Shown: positions 1 to 9,178, counted from the stretch's first letter. The stretch: 64,000 bases of DNA from Texcoconibacillus texcoconensis (GCF_014202575.1 NZ_JACHHB010000002.1:191219-255218), one strand, 5' to 3'. The notes: generated from the sequence alone by a model not told the origin. A program made the numbers and translations.

Positions 1-303
1 CAGGTGAACCGTTTTTTCGTTCTGGTGCGGTAACTTTTCCTTCAGGTGGACCGTTTTTTCGATGAGGTGCGGTAACTTTTCCTTCAGGTGGACCGTTTTT
101 TCGATGAGGTGCGGTAACTTTTCCTTCAGGTGGACCGTTTTTTCGTTCAGGGGCGGTAACTTTTCCTTCAGGTGAACCGTTTTTTCGTTCAGGTGAGTCA
201 ACTTTTCCTTCAGGTGGACCGTTTTTTCATTCAGGTTGGACAATTTTTCCTTCAGGTGGACCGTTTTTTCGTTCAGGTGCGACAACTTTTCCTTCAGGTG
301 AAA
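1..303. repeat. 21-bp tandem repeat array 1 (cut by window start)
   Basis: About 14 units of a 21-bp repeat. Each unit has a conserved part TTTTTCCTTCAGGTG (or CGTTC for CCTTC) and a six-base variable part such as aaccgt, gaccgt or cggtaa. The array continues beyond the left edge. The units lack stops in four of six frames, so long ORFs across them are artefacts. The same family recurs at 4733-5424, 20636-21400 and 29246-29395. Confidence 0.95.
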
Positions 304-493
304 TAGAATTTGTCCTAATGTCCCTTTTAAGAGATCGGTGATGTCTCGATTTCATTTTTAAATGTTTTTGTTCCGTAATGATAAATGAAAGAGGTAAAAA
401 AATGTAATACAAAAACCCAATCCACTTCTTCACTCCCAAAAGGGGCTCCACAAAATCGAGACGCTGTCTTTCTCGGTATCTATCTAACATTAA

Positions 494-521
494 AATAGAC
501 GCTCTCACCTAAGAGAGCGCC
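494..521 (-). terminator. Terminator of the pullulanase gene
   Basis: On the minus strand GGCGCTCTC-TTAGGT-GAGAGCGTC forms a stem of about eight pairs, followed by TATTTTA, about 25 nt after the pullulanase stop. The T-tract is modest. Confidence 0.6.
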
Positions 522-545
522 TAAACTTACTTTCATTTGTGCGAC

Positions 546-3500
546 TTAATCGAGGACGTTCGCTTCTTGTAAGAAGCGGTCAACGATGGCAGCCATTTGT
601 GCACGTGTTGTCGGATCTTTAGGGTTTAACTCGTTGTCACTGTTCCCTTGCATAATGCCTGCTTGAACGATTTGTTCTACGTCATTCTTGGCAAAGTTGG
701 CTGTGTCTTCTAAGTCTGTGACATGGTTGTCTTCATCTAGCTTTGGCTCGTGGCCGATGTGCTCCATCGCGCGTGCAACCATCACTGCAGCTTCTTCACG
801 CGTGACGTTTTCATTTGGTGCGAGCTCACCGCTATCACGACCTTGGATGATGCCTACTTCATAGGCTGGCATCAGCTCTTCAACGAACCATTCACTGCCT
901 TCAACATCCGGAAACTGGTTATTGTAAGTTTCAGAGGTTGAAAGGTCTAAGCTACGTGTTAATACAACCGCAAACTGACTGCGACTCATTTGCTCGCTTG
1001 GTTTGAAGTAAACATTGTCAGCGTAGCCTTTGACGATGTCATTTGTAGCTAGGCGTTCAATGTAGTTAGCAGCCCAGAACCCTGAATCAACGTCTTCGAA
1101 TGCGCCTTCTGGTTGTGCGGATTCTTCATCTTTTTGAACGACAACCGCACTTAACGCATCAAGCGTGATGTCGTCTTGTGTGAGTTCGAATCCAGTTGGA
1201 TCTTCTACTTCTGTCACACCTGCTTCATTGCTATCAACAATGACTGTTCCTTCAGTAAGGTCTGCATCTTCAAGCGTTAATGTACGCTCTTGGTCATCTG
1301 CGTTGACAAAAACGTAATAAGATTCAGATTGGTCAGATGACGTGGCTTTGTAGCCAATGATTAAGTCTTCCTCGTCAATTTCTGGTGCGTCAATAAACGA
1401 AACATTCTCGTCGATATCTTCCATTGTTCCGTGTCTAAACGCATCCGTCGAACGGCGAAGTTCAATCATTCCACGCGTGAAGTCACGCGTTTCTACATTT
1501 ATTGGGTACGCTTCTTCATTTGTCGCTTTTTCCCAATCAAATAAGTTCACCGCATCCGTAGAATCGTACGAATCATGGATGAAGTATGGGTACTTAAATG
1601 GTTCACCGTCTTCATCTGTCATAAATGTGGACGCATAAGGTGGTTCATCGACTTCCTCTTGATAGTCATCATGGCGGAACTGTTTTGTACGGCCATATTC
1701 TTGGCCAGAGTGGATAAATGGTGTTCCTTGTGCAGTGAGTGTCATCAAGTTTCCAAGGCGGATCCGCTCATGAATTTCTTCTTGATGATAATCGGGATCC
1801 TTTTCAATGGAATAAGCAATCACATCGTGAAGCGTTAAGTTATCGTGTGCTGCCACGTATGGCACAACATCTCCAGGGTTAGTGGCTTTGAAGTTGTGTG
1901 GATTGGCTGTTACGTTGTCGTAAATTTGCTGGATATCGCGCTCTCCACCTGTGATAAATTGAGGTTCCCCTTCAAAACCAAATCCGGATTTCAATTCGTT
2001 ACGGAAATCATCAGAGAAGGATCCAACACTTTCCGTATCTTGCATCCAGTCTTGGTCTGCCGGTTGAACATCAGGATCGGTTTCGTCACCGACGTAAGTT
2101 CGCCAACCTTCACCAATCATCACAATATTCGGGTTCGCTTCTTTCGCTTTGTCGTAAGCTTTTTGAATCGTTTCAGCATCCTGGTCGCCCATCATGTCAA
2201 AACGGAAGCCATCGACTTTAAATTCCTCAACCCAATACATGACAGAATCTACAAGGATACGTCGCGCCATCTCGTGTGTCGTACCTAATCGACCACCACC
2301 GAAGCTAATTCTGGACGTACCATCTGCGTCCATGAAGTGATAGTAGTTTGGCTCTAAGTCTTCAAAGAGGTGTTCGCGTGCTGTATGGTTGTATACAACA
2401 TCAAGGATGACCCCCATACCTCGGTCATGAATTTCATCAATTAATTTCTTGAATTCCTCAATGCGCTTTTCAGCGTCATCTGGGTCTTCCGAGTACATGC
2501 CCGTTAACGAGAAGTAACTATGTGGGTCATAACCCCAGTTATAGTTGTTTTGTGTAGACGAGTAATCCATTAAACGCTCGTCATTGTTGTATTCATCAGC
2601 GAAGAAATAGCTCATCACTGGGAGAAGTTGAATGTGCGTGACACCCATGTCTTCCATGTAGTCGAGCTTTTCTACAAACGAAGCAAACGTACCAAACTGA
2701 GATTCTAACTCCTCATCAATCGTTGGATCTACTGTAAAGTCACGGACATGTGTTTCATAAATGATCGCGTCTTCACGCTTTTCAAATCCTTCAATATCAG
2801 CATAGTCAAGCTCAGGTCCGATGGAAGATGGATCGACAATCGCTGCTTTTCCGACGTGAAATTCCCCATCATCTTCACGGCTGCTATCCCATGTCGCCAT
2901 CGAGCTTGCATATGGATCAAGCGCCTTCACCGTTTCACCATCGCGCTCAATTTCATAGTGATAATAATAGCCAGTTAAGTCTTCGACACCGGTGTTTTCC
3001 TCATCGAGCGTCACTTCCCATACACCCGTATCTTGACGTATCATGTCGACATCGTCTACAACCACTTCATATTGGTCGTCGCGGTCGTAAAGGATGATCG
3101 AAATGTTATCCGCACTTGGCGACCATAGCTTGAGTGTTGCTGAACCATCGTCGTGAAGGTCAACACCAAGGTCCCCATCATACGCATACAATTCGTCTTT
3201 GAGCTGCCAACTGATAAATGCTGATGTAGACTGATCACCATAAGAAACGTCAAATGGTGCGACTTCATGGTCAAATTGACCGTAAACGGATACCGTTTGT
3301 TCATCTTCAACGACCGCTTCGTCAAAGGACACCTCGTTTCCGTTCGCGTCAACGATGTCTAGTTCCTCTCCAAGCTGTTCTGTTGTCATTCCTTCAGTTG
3401 CTGTAAACCCTAGTTCAATACGGTCTTCTTCTTTCACTTGCCCATATTCAATTTGGTGACCTTGAACGTAATAAGGGTTTGTGTAAGCTTCATTTTCCCC

Positions 3501-4250
3501 TTCTTTCAAGAAAACTTGGTCATGGTTTTCAAAGTCTCTGAAGAACATATCATCAGATTCATCAGGATTTTCATTACGTTCCACCAGTAATAGGCCGACT
3601 TCTTCTGCGTCTTCTGTAACTTCAAGGTCTACGTATGAGCCATACGGTCCTACGTTATCGCTTGTAAATGGGTGTGCACCCATCGGCCATTCTTCAGTTG
3701 GCTCGGCTACATCTTCCCAAGTCCAAAGGCCCCAAGGCTCGTAATTTTCGTCTTCACTGTAGTAGTGAACACGGATTTTATTGTCTTCTAATTCAACAGG
3801 TTCATAATGATAGAGGTCTCCTTCTTCAGATAGCCATACTTCGTTCATGTCTTCAGAGAGTATCTCAATATCAACGTCATCTGTAATTGCATCTTCCTCT
3901 TCTTCACTGTAAACATGAAGATTTACCAGCTCAGCATCATCTTGAAGCGCAATGTCTAAGTACGGACCATAATCGGTCTTTTGATCTTCAGTAAAGGACT
4001 TGCCATCTGGCCAATCCCCTTCATCTTCTGATGGGGTCTCAACATCTTCCCATAGCCAAAGACCTATGTCAGATACATCGTCATTTCCTTGGTCATAATG
4101 GACGCGGAGGGTGTCATCTGGAATGTCGTCGCCGCCATTGGATGCAGCCGCTGTCTCCACTTGGTCAGGTGTCGCATACAAGGAAGCAATGCCTAGTGAT
4201 AATACACCTACTGTTAAGAATGATGATTTTCTTTTCATTTCTCTTTTCAC
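546..4250 (-). CDS. pulA: S-layer-anchored type I pullulanase (GH13)
   Basis: Predicted secreted debranching enzyme cutting alpha-1,6 links of pullulan and branched starch. The 1234-aa protein has a signal peptide (basic MKRK start, hydrophobic core), two CBM41-type starch-binding domains (about 45-120 and 150-230, each with the GLW-W-EDV pattern), an N-terminal beta domain, and a GH13 barrel. The barrel has the pullulanase signature YNWGYDP (near 567), DVVYNH (615), DGFRFD with the nucleophile Asp (678), GEGW with the acid Glu (709) and AAHDN (797). Three SLH domains (about 1045-1234) predict wall anchoring. I chose GTG 4250 because GAAAGGAGAGGAG lies 8 nt upstream; a longer ATG start at 4277 lies before this site. 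The protein is strongly acidic, as in halo-alkaliphile exoenzymes. Two cre sites and a hairpin lie upstream, and 21-bp arrays flank both sides. Confidence 0.96.
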   Translation of the reverse strand: MKREMKRKSSFLTVGVLSLGIASLYATPDQVETAAASNGGDDIPDDTLRVHYDQGNDDVSDIGLWLWEDVETPSEDEGDWPDGKSFTEDQKTDYGPYLDIALQDDAELVNLHVYSEEEEDAITDDVDIEILSEDMNEVWLSEEGDLYHYEPVELEDNKIRVHYYSEDENYEPWGLWTWEDVAEPTEEWPMGAHPFTSDNVGPYGSYVDLEVTEDAEEVGLLLVERNENPDESDDMFFRDFENHDQVFLKEGENEAYTNPYYVQGHQIEYGQVKEEDRIELGFTATEGMTTEQLGEELDIVDANGNEVSFDEAVVEDEQTVSVYGQFDHEVAPFDVSYGDQSTSAFISWQLKDELYAYDGDLGVDLHDDGSATLKLWSPSADNISIILYDRDDQYEVVVDDVDMIRQDTGVWEVTLDEENTGVEDLTGYYYHYEIERDGETVKALDPYASSMATWDSSREDDGEFHVGKAAIVDPSSIGPELDYADIEGFEKREDAIIYETHVRDFTVDPTIDEELESQFGTFASFVEKLDYMEDMGVTHIQLLPVMSYFFADEYNNDERLMDYSSTQNNYNWGYDPHSYFSLTGMYSEDPDDAEKRIEEFKKLIDEIHDRGMGVILDVVYNHTAREHLFEDLEPNYYHFMDADGTSRISFGGGRLGTTHEMARRILVDSVMYWVEEFKVDGFRFDMMGDQDAETIQKAYDKAKEANPNIVMIGEGWRTYVGDETDPDVQPADQDWMQDTESVGSFSDDFRNELKSGFGFEGEPQFITGGERDIQQIYDNVTANPHNFKATNPGDVVPYVAAHDNLTLHDVIAYSIEKDPDYHQEEIHERIRLGNLMTLTAQGTPFIHSGQEYGRTKQFRHDDYQEEVDEPPYASTFMTDEDGEPFKYPYFIHDSYDSTDAVNLFDWEKATNEEAYPINVETRDFTRGMIELRRSTDAFRHGTMEDIDENVSFIDAPEIDEEDLIIGYKATSSDQSESYYVFVNADDQERTLTLEDADLTEGTVIVDSNEAGVTEVEDPTGFELTQDDITLDALSAVVVQKDEESAQPEGAFEDVDSGFWAANYIERLATNDIVKGYADNVYFKPSEQMSRSQFAVVLTRSLDLSTSETYNNQFPDVEGSEWFVEELMPAYEVGIIQGRDSGELAPNENVTREEAAVMVARAMEHIGHEPKLDEDNHVTDLEDTANFAKNDVEQIVQAGIMQGNSDNELNPKDPTTRAQMAAIVDRFLQEANVLD

Positions 4251-4360
4251 CAAGTATTCTCCTCTCCTTTCAAACATTGAAATCGAAGCGGTAAACTGAC
4301 TAAAGGTTCCCTCCTTTCAAGCTTTCAGGTTAGATTCAGGGGTAGCGGTTAGCAGGGAGT

Positions 4361-4410
4361 CGCTAGCGGTTAGTGGTCAGTGGTTGGCGGTTAGTGACCA
4401 ACTGCTAGCG
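4361..4410 (-). other. Imperfect inverted repeat in the pullulanase leader
   Basis: CGCTAGC...TGGTCA at 4361-4379 is mirrored by TGACCA...GCTAGCG at 4395-4410. The repeat sits between the cre sites and the pullulanase start, inside a degenerate run of the word (c)TAGCGGTTAG (4342-4392). It could be a leader hairpin or an operator; the sequence does not decide. Confidence 0.5.
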
Positions 4411-4422
4411 CTTAGCGATCGG

Positions 4423-4436
4423 TGAAATCGTTTGCA
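4423..4436. promoter_or_regulatory. cre-like operator 1
   Basis: TGAAATCGTTTGCA matches the Bacillus CcpA consensus TGNAANCGNWNNCA at every fixed position. It lies about 175 bp upstream of the pullulanase start, so carbon catabolite control, or control by a LacI/MalR-type regulator, is likely. Confidence 0.65.
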
Positions 4437-4489
4437 CAAATAGCTGTAAAATATGAACACATCCATAGTTGAATTGTTTCAACTTATAT

Positions 4490-4503
4490 TGCAAACGCTT
4501 TCA
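4490..4503. promoter_or_regulatory. cre-like operator 2
   Basis: TGCAAACGCTTTCA is a second full match to TGNAANCGNWNNCA, 67 bp (start to start) from the first. Paired sites suit looping or combined CcpA and maltodextrin-regulator control of pullulanase. Confidence 0.7.
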
Positions 4504-4732
4504 CTAATTAAATTTTACAACCATTGAAAGGATAGATCAATAGATTTTACATAATTGCCATGAAAAACCTGAATATGGAAGTGGATATAGCCACTCCCAA
4601 CAAAGAGAGCGCCCCTATTAAATCTCTTTCAAATCGAATTTAATCTCACTACCGACATTATCGTAATAGTGATACATATATAGAAAGGGGCGAATTGTTC
4701 TTTCTCAGTGTGTGTCACGTTAAGGTTCATTC

Positions 4733-5424
4733 ATTTTTCCTTCAGGTGGACTGTTTTTTTCAGGTTGGACAACTTTTCCTTCAGGTGGACCATTTTTTCC
4801 TTCAGGTGCGGCAACTTTTCCTTCAGGTGAACCGATTTTTCCTTCAGGTGAACCGGTTTTTCGTTCAGGTGCGGTAACTTTTCCTTCAGCTGAATCATTT
4901 TTTCGTTCAGGTGCGGCAATTTTTCCTTCAGGTGGACCAATTTTTCCTTCAGGTGCGGCATTTTTTCCTTCAGGTGAACCGATTTTTCCTTCAGGTGCGG
5001 TAACTTTTCCTTCAGGTGCGGTAACTTTTCCTTCAGGTGAACCGATTTTTCGTTCAGGTGCGACAACTTTTCCTTCAGCTGAACCGATTTTCCCTTCAGG
5101 TGAACCTGTTTTTCGTTCAGGTGCGGTAACTTTCCCTTCAGGTGAACCGATTTTTCCTTCATGTAAGTCAATTTTTCCTTCAGCTGAACCATTTTTCCTT
5201 CAGGTGCGACAACTTTTCCTTCAGCTGAACCGTTTTTTCGTTCAGGTGCGATCATTTTTTCCTTCAGGTGAACCGTTTTTTCCTTCAGGTGCGGTAACTT
5301 TTCCTTCAGCTGAACCGATTTTTCGTTCAGGAGCTACTTTTCCTTCAGCTGAACCGTTTTTTCCTTCAGGTTGGACAACTTTTCCTTCAGCTGAACCATT
5401 TTTTCCTTCAGGTGAAGCGATTAT
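4733..5424. repeat. 21-bp tandem repeat array 2
   Basis: About 33 units of the 21-bp family, filling the gap between pullulanase and the membrane protein at 5630. Units with a variable part like cggtaa or cggcaa tend to alternate with units ending aaccga or aaccgt. Occasional TTCAGCTG replaces TTCAGGTG. There is no Shine-Dalgarno site feeding the open frames, and a terminator-like hairpin follows. Confidence 0.95.
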
Positions 5425-5427
5425 AAA

Positions 5428-5460
5428 AAAGCGCCCTGCACGCTGGTTACAAGGGCACTT
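5428..5460 (-). terminator. Terminator-like hairpin at the edge of array 2
   Basis: On the minus strand AGTGCCCT...AGGGCGCT is followed by TTTTTTATAATC. No gene is visible on this strand in the 170 bp before it; only about 20 stop-free codons precede it, without a start codon. It may end a small RNA or be a relic. Confidence 0.55.
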
Positions 5461-5629
5461 ACATAATTTTCGCTAAACGAACGAAAGTCTCACCACTTTC
5501 TTTGCTTCGAATGATTCCTTTCTATTCCTATCCGATAAATATGAAATGTCCTTCCCAATCCCTACTGTATGTTCCTTTTCATTTTGGTCATAATAAACAT
5601 ACTAAAATTGGTACGCGAGGTCATTGGTT

Positions 5630-6451
5630 ATGGAATCTAAACATTTGGTTCGAAATAAGTCTCAACGTCGAACGATTCATCACTCGGCTTCTTATCATAA
5701 TAATTTGATTACATACAGAAATCCTTGGGTCGTTGCGTGGTGGGCTGCGGCTTTACCTGGGCTTGGTCATTTTATGTTGTGTAAATTCATAATGGGAATG
5801 ATCCTGTTTGGTTGGGAAATTTTTGTGAATGTTAATGGTGGACTCAATCAAGCGATCTTTTATTCGTTTATCGGAGAGTTCGATCAAGCGAGAGACGTTC
5901 TCGACCCTGTTTGGGCAATTATGTATGTCGGGATTTATATTTTTAATATTTGGGATGCTTACCGGCGGACGGTTGAGATGAATAAATTATATGTGCTCGC
6001 CTATACAGAAAACAGTCCGTTAGCGCCATTTAAAATTACTGCACTTGAAGTTAACTATTTAGATAAAAAACATCCAAGTATGGCGGCGATTTTTTCAGCT
6101 ATTTCTCCTGGTTTAGGTTACATTTATGTCGACCGTACCCCGAGTGCGGTTTATACGATTATCTGGTGGATTGTCATTGTTTATTTTTCTGGTTTTCATA
6201 CTGCCATTCTTCATACAATGATCGGGAATTTTGCACTGGCTATACAGACCCTTGATCCACAATGGTTCTTTTTCATTCCTTCTATCTACTTGTTTAGTAT
6301 CTATGATAGCTACAGTTACACCGTTGAATTAAATAAAATTTTCGAAAAAGAACAGTCTAATTTTTTAAAGAAACATTATCAGCAGAATCCTTCCAAAATG
6401 CTTACGACCCTTAAAGAAAAATCGCCGATTGACGATCCTTTAAGGCGATGA
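5630..6451 (+). CDS. Multi-spanning membrane protein, duplicated TM2-like halves
   Basis: 273-aa protein of unknown function. It shows an internal duplication: each half has a proline-glycine element (ALPGLGHF near 40; ISPGLGYIY near 160), two hydrophobic segments, and a closing motif (IWDAYRRTVEMNK; IYDSYSYTVELNK). This resembles repeated TM2-type modules of membrane proteins. The N-terminus (about 30 aa) and C-terminus are basic and probably cytoplasmic. I chose ATG 5630 because GAGG lies 9 nt upstream; a TTG six bases earlier is less likely. It lies alone on the plus strand, with 111 bp to the next gene. The family assignment is by pattern only. Confidence 0.75.
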   Translation: MESKHLVRNKSQRRTIHHSASYHNNLITYRNPWVVAWWAAALPGLGHFMLCKFIMGMILFGWEIFVNVNGGLNQAIFYSFIGEFDQARDVLDPVWAIMYVGIYIFNIWDAYRRTVEMNKLYVLAYTENSPLAPFKITALEVNYLDKKHPSMAAIFSAISPGLGYIYVDRTPSAVYTIIWWIVIVYFSGFHTAILHTMIGNFALAIQTLDPQWFFFIPSIYLFSIYDSYSYTVELNKIFEKEQSNFLKKHYQQNPSKMLTTLKEKSPIDDPLRR

Positions 6452-6562
6452 CAGAGGCGTAGTTGCACTTATACTTAAGACTTCAAAATTTTTACTACGT
6501 CGAACATCTTCCTTGATAAAATTTTATGCTTTCTTAACGTTAAAAAATGACAAGTGGTGAAC

Positions 6563-7054
6563 ATGATGCACATTATTGCTTCTTTTGAATATTCAACATC
6601 ATTAGAATTAGCATTGAATGAATTAGAACGACATGGCGTTGCAAAGAAAAATATCCTTGGTTTCCCTCTAGATAAAAGAGTAGAAACAGGGAAGTTGTTT
6701 GATTCGATTCACCATTCAGATGGGGTGAGTTTATTTAATTTAGCTACGGTTTTAGGCACAATTTTTATGTTATTCGGTTGTATTTATGGTTTCATATTAT
6801 ATCTCGGTCCGATTATATGGGGGTTAATTGGTCTCGTCGTTGGCGCGCTGCTTGGTTTTTCGATCGACCTCTTCATCTATAAAAAGAAGCAAGGCGATCG
6901 TCAGAAACGTAAAGGGGATATACATACGGAAGTGGTGTTGATTATTGAATGCGACCAGGAGAAAGCGGGAAAAGTAGAAGAAGTTTTGTGGCAAAACCGT
7001 GCTCTCGGGTTATGTACAGTTGCGGAAAAACCAGCATTTTTTGGTGAGCAATGA
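6563..7054 (+). CDS. Small membrane protein with glycine-rich helices
   Basis: About 163 aa, function unknown. The layout is a soluble alpha/beta N-terminus (IIASFEYSTSLELALNELE..., residues 1-45), two transmembrane helices with glycine zippers (about 60-110), a basic loop (KKKQGDRQKRK) and a soluble C-terminal strand-helix segment. The fold order recalls the Bacillus general stress protein 17M group, but similarity is too weak to name it. ATG 6563 was preferred over the GTG codons at 6554 and 6557. The gene meets the next one tail to tail, and both stop codons lie within one hairpin (7041-7068). Confidence 0.7.
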   Translation: MMHIIASFEYSTSLELALNELERHGVAKKNILGFPLDKRVETGKLFDSIHHSDGVSLFNLATVLGTIFMLFGCIYGFILYLGPIIWGLIGLVVGALLGFSIDLFIYKKKQGDRQKRKGDIHTEVVLIIECDQEKAGKVEEVLWQNRALGLCTVAEKPAFFGEQ

Positions 7055-7073
7055 TTATCGCTCACCAATTTTT
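7036..7073. terminator. Bidirectional terminator containing two stop codons
   Basis: TTGGTGAGC (7041-7049) and GCTCACCAA (7060-7068) pair perfectly around a 10-base loop, with T-runs on both strands. The TGA of the plus-strand gene (7052-7054) and the TAA of the minus-strand gene (7055-7057) lie in the loop, so the stems encode the last residues of both proteins. Confidence 0.9.
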
Positions 7074-7486
7074 CGATCAATTTGCGGTTTTTCAATGTCT
7101 TGGATGCCTTTTTTGACAAGCTTCTCATAGATTTCTTCCTTATAGTCTAATGAAACATGTTCACTCGTGTTCATGTCCTCATAGATGCTGCGGAGGTTGT
7201 CCAATATTTCCGGACTTTTAGGGAATGACCTCTTAATGCACTTATAAAATTTGTCGGCATCATCGTCTGTCATTGGTTCGTCCTTCATTGTTAAGTTATT
7301 CACTGTCGAGTTGAAAAGAATCAGCTTAAAAGCTATCGTCGCGACATAGATTGGAATAACGGTCATTACGAGCAGGAAAGGGATCATCGTTAAGTAACCT
7401 GCCGTACTTTGTATGACGAATTGATCAAACGATAAAGGCAGCACTTCTTTAAACCATTGAGCATCGTGTATCATCGTTTCGTTCAT
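7055..7486 (-). CDS. Hypothetical single-pass membrane protein
   Basis: 143 aa, function unknown. A short N-terminal segment precedes a hydrophobic stretch (about 30-58, YLTMIPFLLVMTVIPIYVAT). A charged, probably cytoplasmic domain follows, with the run KDEPMTDDDADKFYKCIKRSFPKSP and a lysine-rich amphipathic tail. GAGGAGA lies 8 nt before ATG 7486, so the start is firm. It ends inside the shared bidirectional terminator. I recognise no family. Confidence 0.75.
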   Translation of the reverse strand: MNETMIHDAQWFKEVLPLSFDQFVIQSTAGYLTMIPFLLVMTVIPIYVATIAFKLILFNSTVNNLTMKDEPMTDDDADKFYKCIKRSFPKSPEILDNLRSIYEDMNTSEHVSLDYKEEIYEKLVKKGIQDIEKPQIDRKIGER

Positions 7487-7603
7487 AATATTCTCCTCAT
7501 TACTTTTATCGTTTTAAGCGAGAAAAATCCTACGTACCCCAGCAATAAACGGATAGATGAACCGCATTTTTCCGTGCAACTTGCAAATTCTGTTCTGTTT
7601 CAA

Positions 7604-7712
7604 TTCTACCTAAGCACGGATGTGGTGGCAGGATTTGTTTTCTTCTCATGTATTATTACATGTTCATTACAAATTTGGCTAACGGGGTCCGTCCCCACGC
7701 TTCCTCTCTTCC
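7604..7712. repeat. Dispersed intergenic element, copy 1
   Basis: The segment holds CGGATGTGGTGGCAGG, then TTCTTCTCA, CATGTTCATTA and GGCTAACGGGGTCCGTCCCC. Parts recur in the same order at 9366-9442 and 16052-16135. The last part contains a near-palindrome GGGGTCCGTCCCC of the kind common in Bacillus REP-like sequences. Confidence 0.6.
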
Positions 7713-7717
7713 TTAAT

Positions 7718-8824
7718 CTAATCACTCATAATTCTTATAAGGTCATACTGATAAAATCGACGGTTTCGTTTGCGGTCATCACCGAAAATCATATTTAATT
7801 GCTCTAAGTCACGGAGGCTTTTACGAATGGTCGTTGGTGCCATTTTGGTTATTTCCTGAATTTGATGCACATTGGCAATCGGTTGTCTAAAAAGGGCTTC
7901 CCATACTTTTTGTGTTGATGGTTGCTCTAATTTACGATTTCCTTTTTCAAATAACTCTTCTGCTGCGTCTAGTTTCTTAAATTGTTTTTCAGCCATTCGA
8001 TTTGTTGCTTCAAGAAAGAAGAGAATCCAGCTTCTCCAGTCGGGTTCTTTTTTGCCGATGGAACGTACTCCATTTAGTAATGCATAGTATTTAAACCTTT
8101 CACGCTCTAATTCTTCACTTAAGAAAAAGAATGGGGAGTTAATAATATCTGTTTGAAGGAGATATAAAACAATTAATATTCTCCCTAACCTTCCATTTCC
8201 ATCTAAAAAAGGATGAATCGATTCAAATTGCGCGTGAATAACGGCCGTTTTTATTAATGGGTGTAATTTCTTTTCGTCACTTTCTTTTTTGTAAGGATGA
8301 CCGTTGATATAGTGTTCAAGGTTAGACATGTAGTCATCCATACGGTGAGGTTCAGGTGGAATGTAAGAAGCGTCTTTCATATCCTTTGTCGGACCTATAA
8401 AGTTTTGGATCTTTCGATATTCTCCCGACCCTCCTGCCGATCCCCTAGCATCCTCCATTAACGAACGATGCATATCACGGATTAAACGCTGCGTTAATGG
8501 GTACCCATGTTGAATGGATTCAACACCAACCCTTAGCGCTTTTTGGTAATTTCGAACTTCAATCCTTTCCCAATCGTCTCTCTCATCAATACTATCTTCA
8601 AGCATCTCACTAAAGGTCACCTGAGTCCCCTCAATCCTTGTTGATTGAACAGATTCATGAAGTGTTAACAACTGAAGAAAGGATTCATTGACAGGCGAAT
8701 ATCGTATTTTTTGCTTTAATTTTTCAAGCTTGGCTGTGGCATCCACAACTTCTTTATAAAATTCAAGTTCAGTTTCCGTATCGAACGTGACAGGAAGCAT
8801 CGGTAAATGATATGGATTTTTCAT
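7718..8824 (-). CDS. Fic domain protein with winged-helix C-terminus
   Basis: 368-aa Fic-family enzyme, predicted to transfer AMP (or another nucleotide monophosphate) to protein hydroxyls. The active-site motif HPFLDGNGRLGR lies near 204-215, with the catalytic His first. The N-terminal helix carries STRIEG (about 60-65), matching the inhibitory [S/T]xxxE[G/N] motif of class II Fic proteins, so the enzyme is probably auto-inhibited. The C-terminal 70 residues look like a winged helix (VHQIQEITKMAPTTIRKSLRDLEQL), suggesting DNA binding. AAAGGAGG lies 8 nt before ATG 8824. No antitoxin-like partner is adjacent. An ATATCG direct repeat lies just upstream. Targets are unknown. Confidence 0.93.
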   Translation of the reverse strand: MKNPYHLPMLPVTFDTETELEFYKEVVDATAKLEKLKQKIRYSPVNESFLQLLTLHESVQSTRIEGTQVTFSEMLEDSIDERDDWERIEVRNYQKALRVGVESIQHGYPLTQRLIRDMHRSLMEDARGSAGGSGEYRKIQNFIGPTKDMKDASYIPPEPHRMDDYMSNLEHYINGHPYKKESDEKKLHPLIKTAVIHAQFESIHPFLDGNGRLGRILIVLYLLQTDIINSPFFFLSEELERERFKYYALLNGVRSIGKKEPDWRSWILFFLEATNRMAEKQFKKLDAAEELFEKGNRKLEQPSTQKVWEALFRQPIANVHQIQEITKMAPTTIRKSLRDLEQLNMIFGDDRKRNRRFYQYDLIRIMSD

Positions 8825-8972
8825 CTTCCAGCCTCCTTTACAACAATTTTTAACCGTTTATTTATCTATCATACATCATATCTCGATATTACGATATTAT
8901 TTAAGGTTATTTTGTTGTAATAAAACAATTCGGATCTTTCCAAAGTAGGCTTTATCTCCGTAGACTCGAAAA

Positions 8973-9013
8973 GCCCCTGAGGTGATTAGAGATGAATGGG
9001 TCACTTCAGGGGC
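8973..9013. terminator. Terminator-like hairpin upstream of fic
   Basis: GCCCCTGAGGTGA and TCACTTCAGGGGC form a 13-bp stem with one mismatch around a 15-base loop. T-tracts are weak on both strands (TTTTCG on minus). No gene ends here; the region on its right is the repeat element at 9179-9357. Confidence 0.55.
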
Positions 9014-9178
9014 ACGTTTATGTTTTAGCGGATAGATAAGTGCGGTTTGGCACTGTGGCTGTTTTCGTAGCTCGAGAAAAACGTATGATGATGATAGGTC
9101 GACGAGATGTGGGCACGTTCGTCGGGGTTCTCTTGTGGTTTTCTGCGGATTCGGATTCTGTGTATGCTTCTGATGCTG

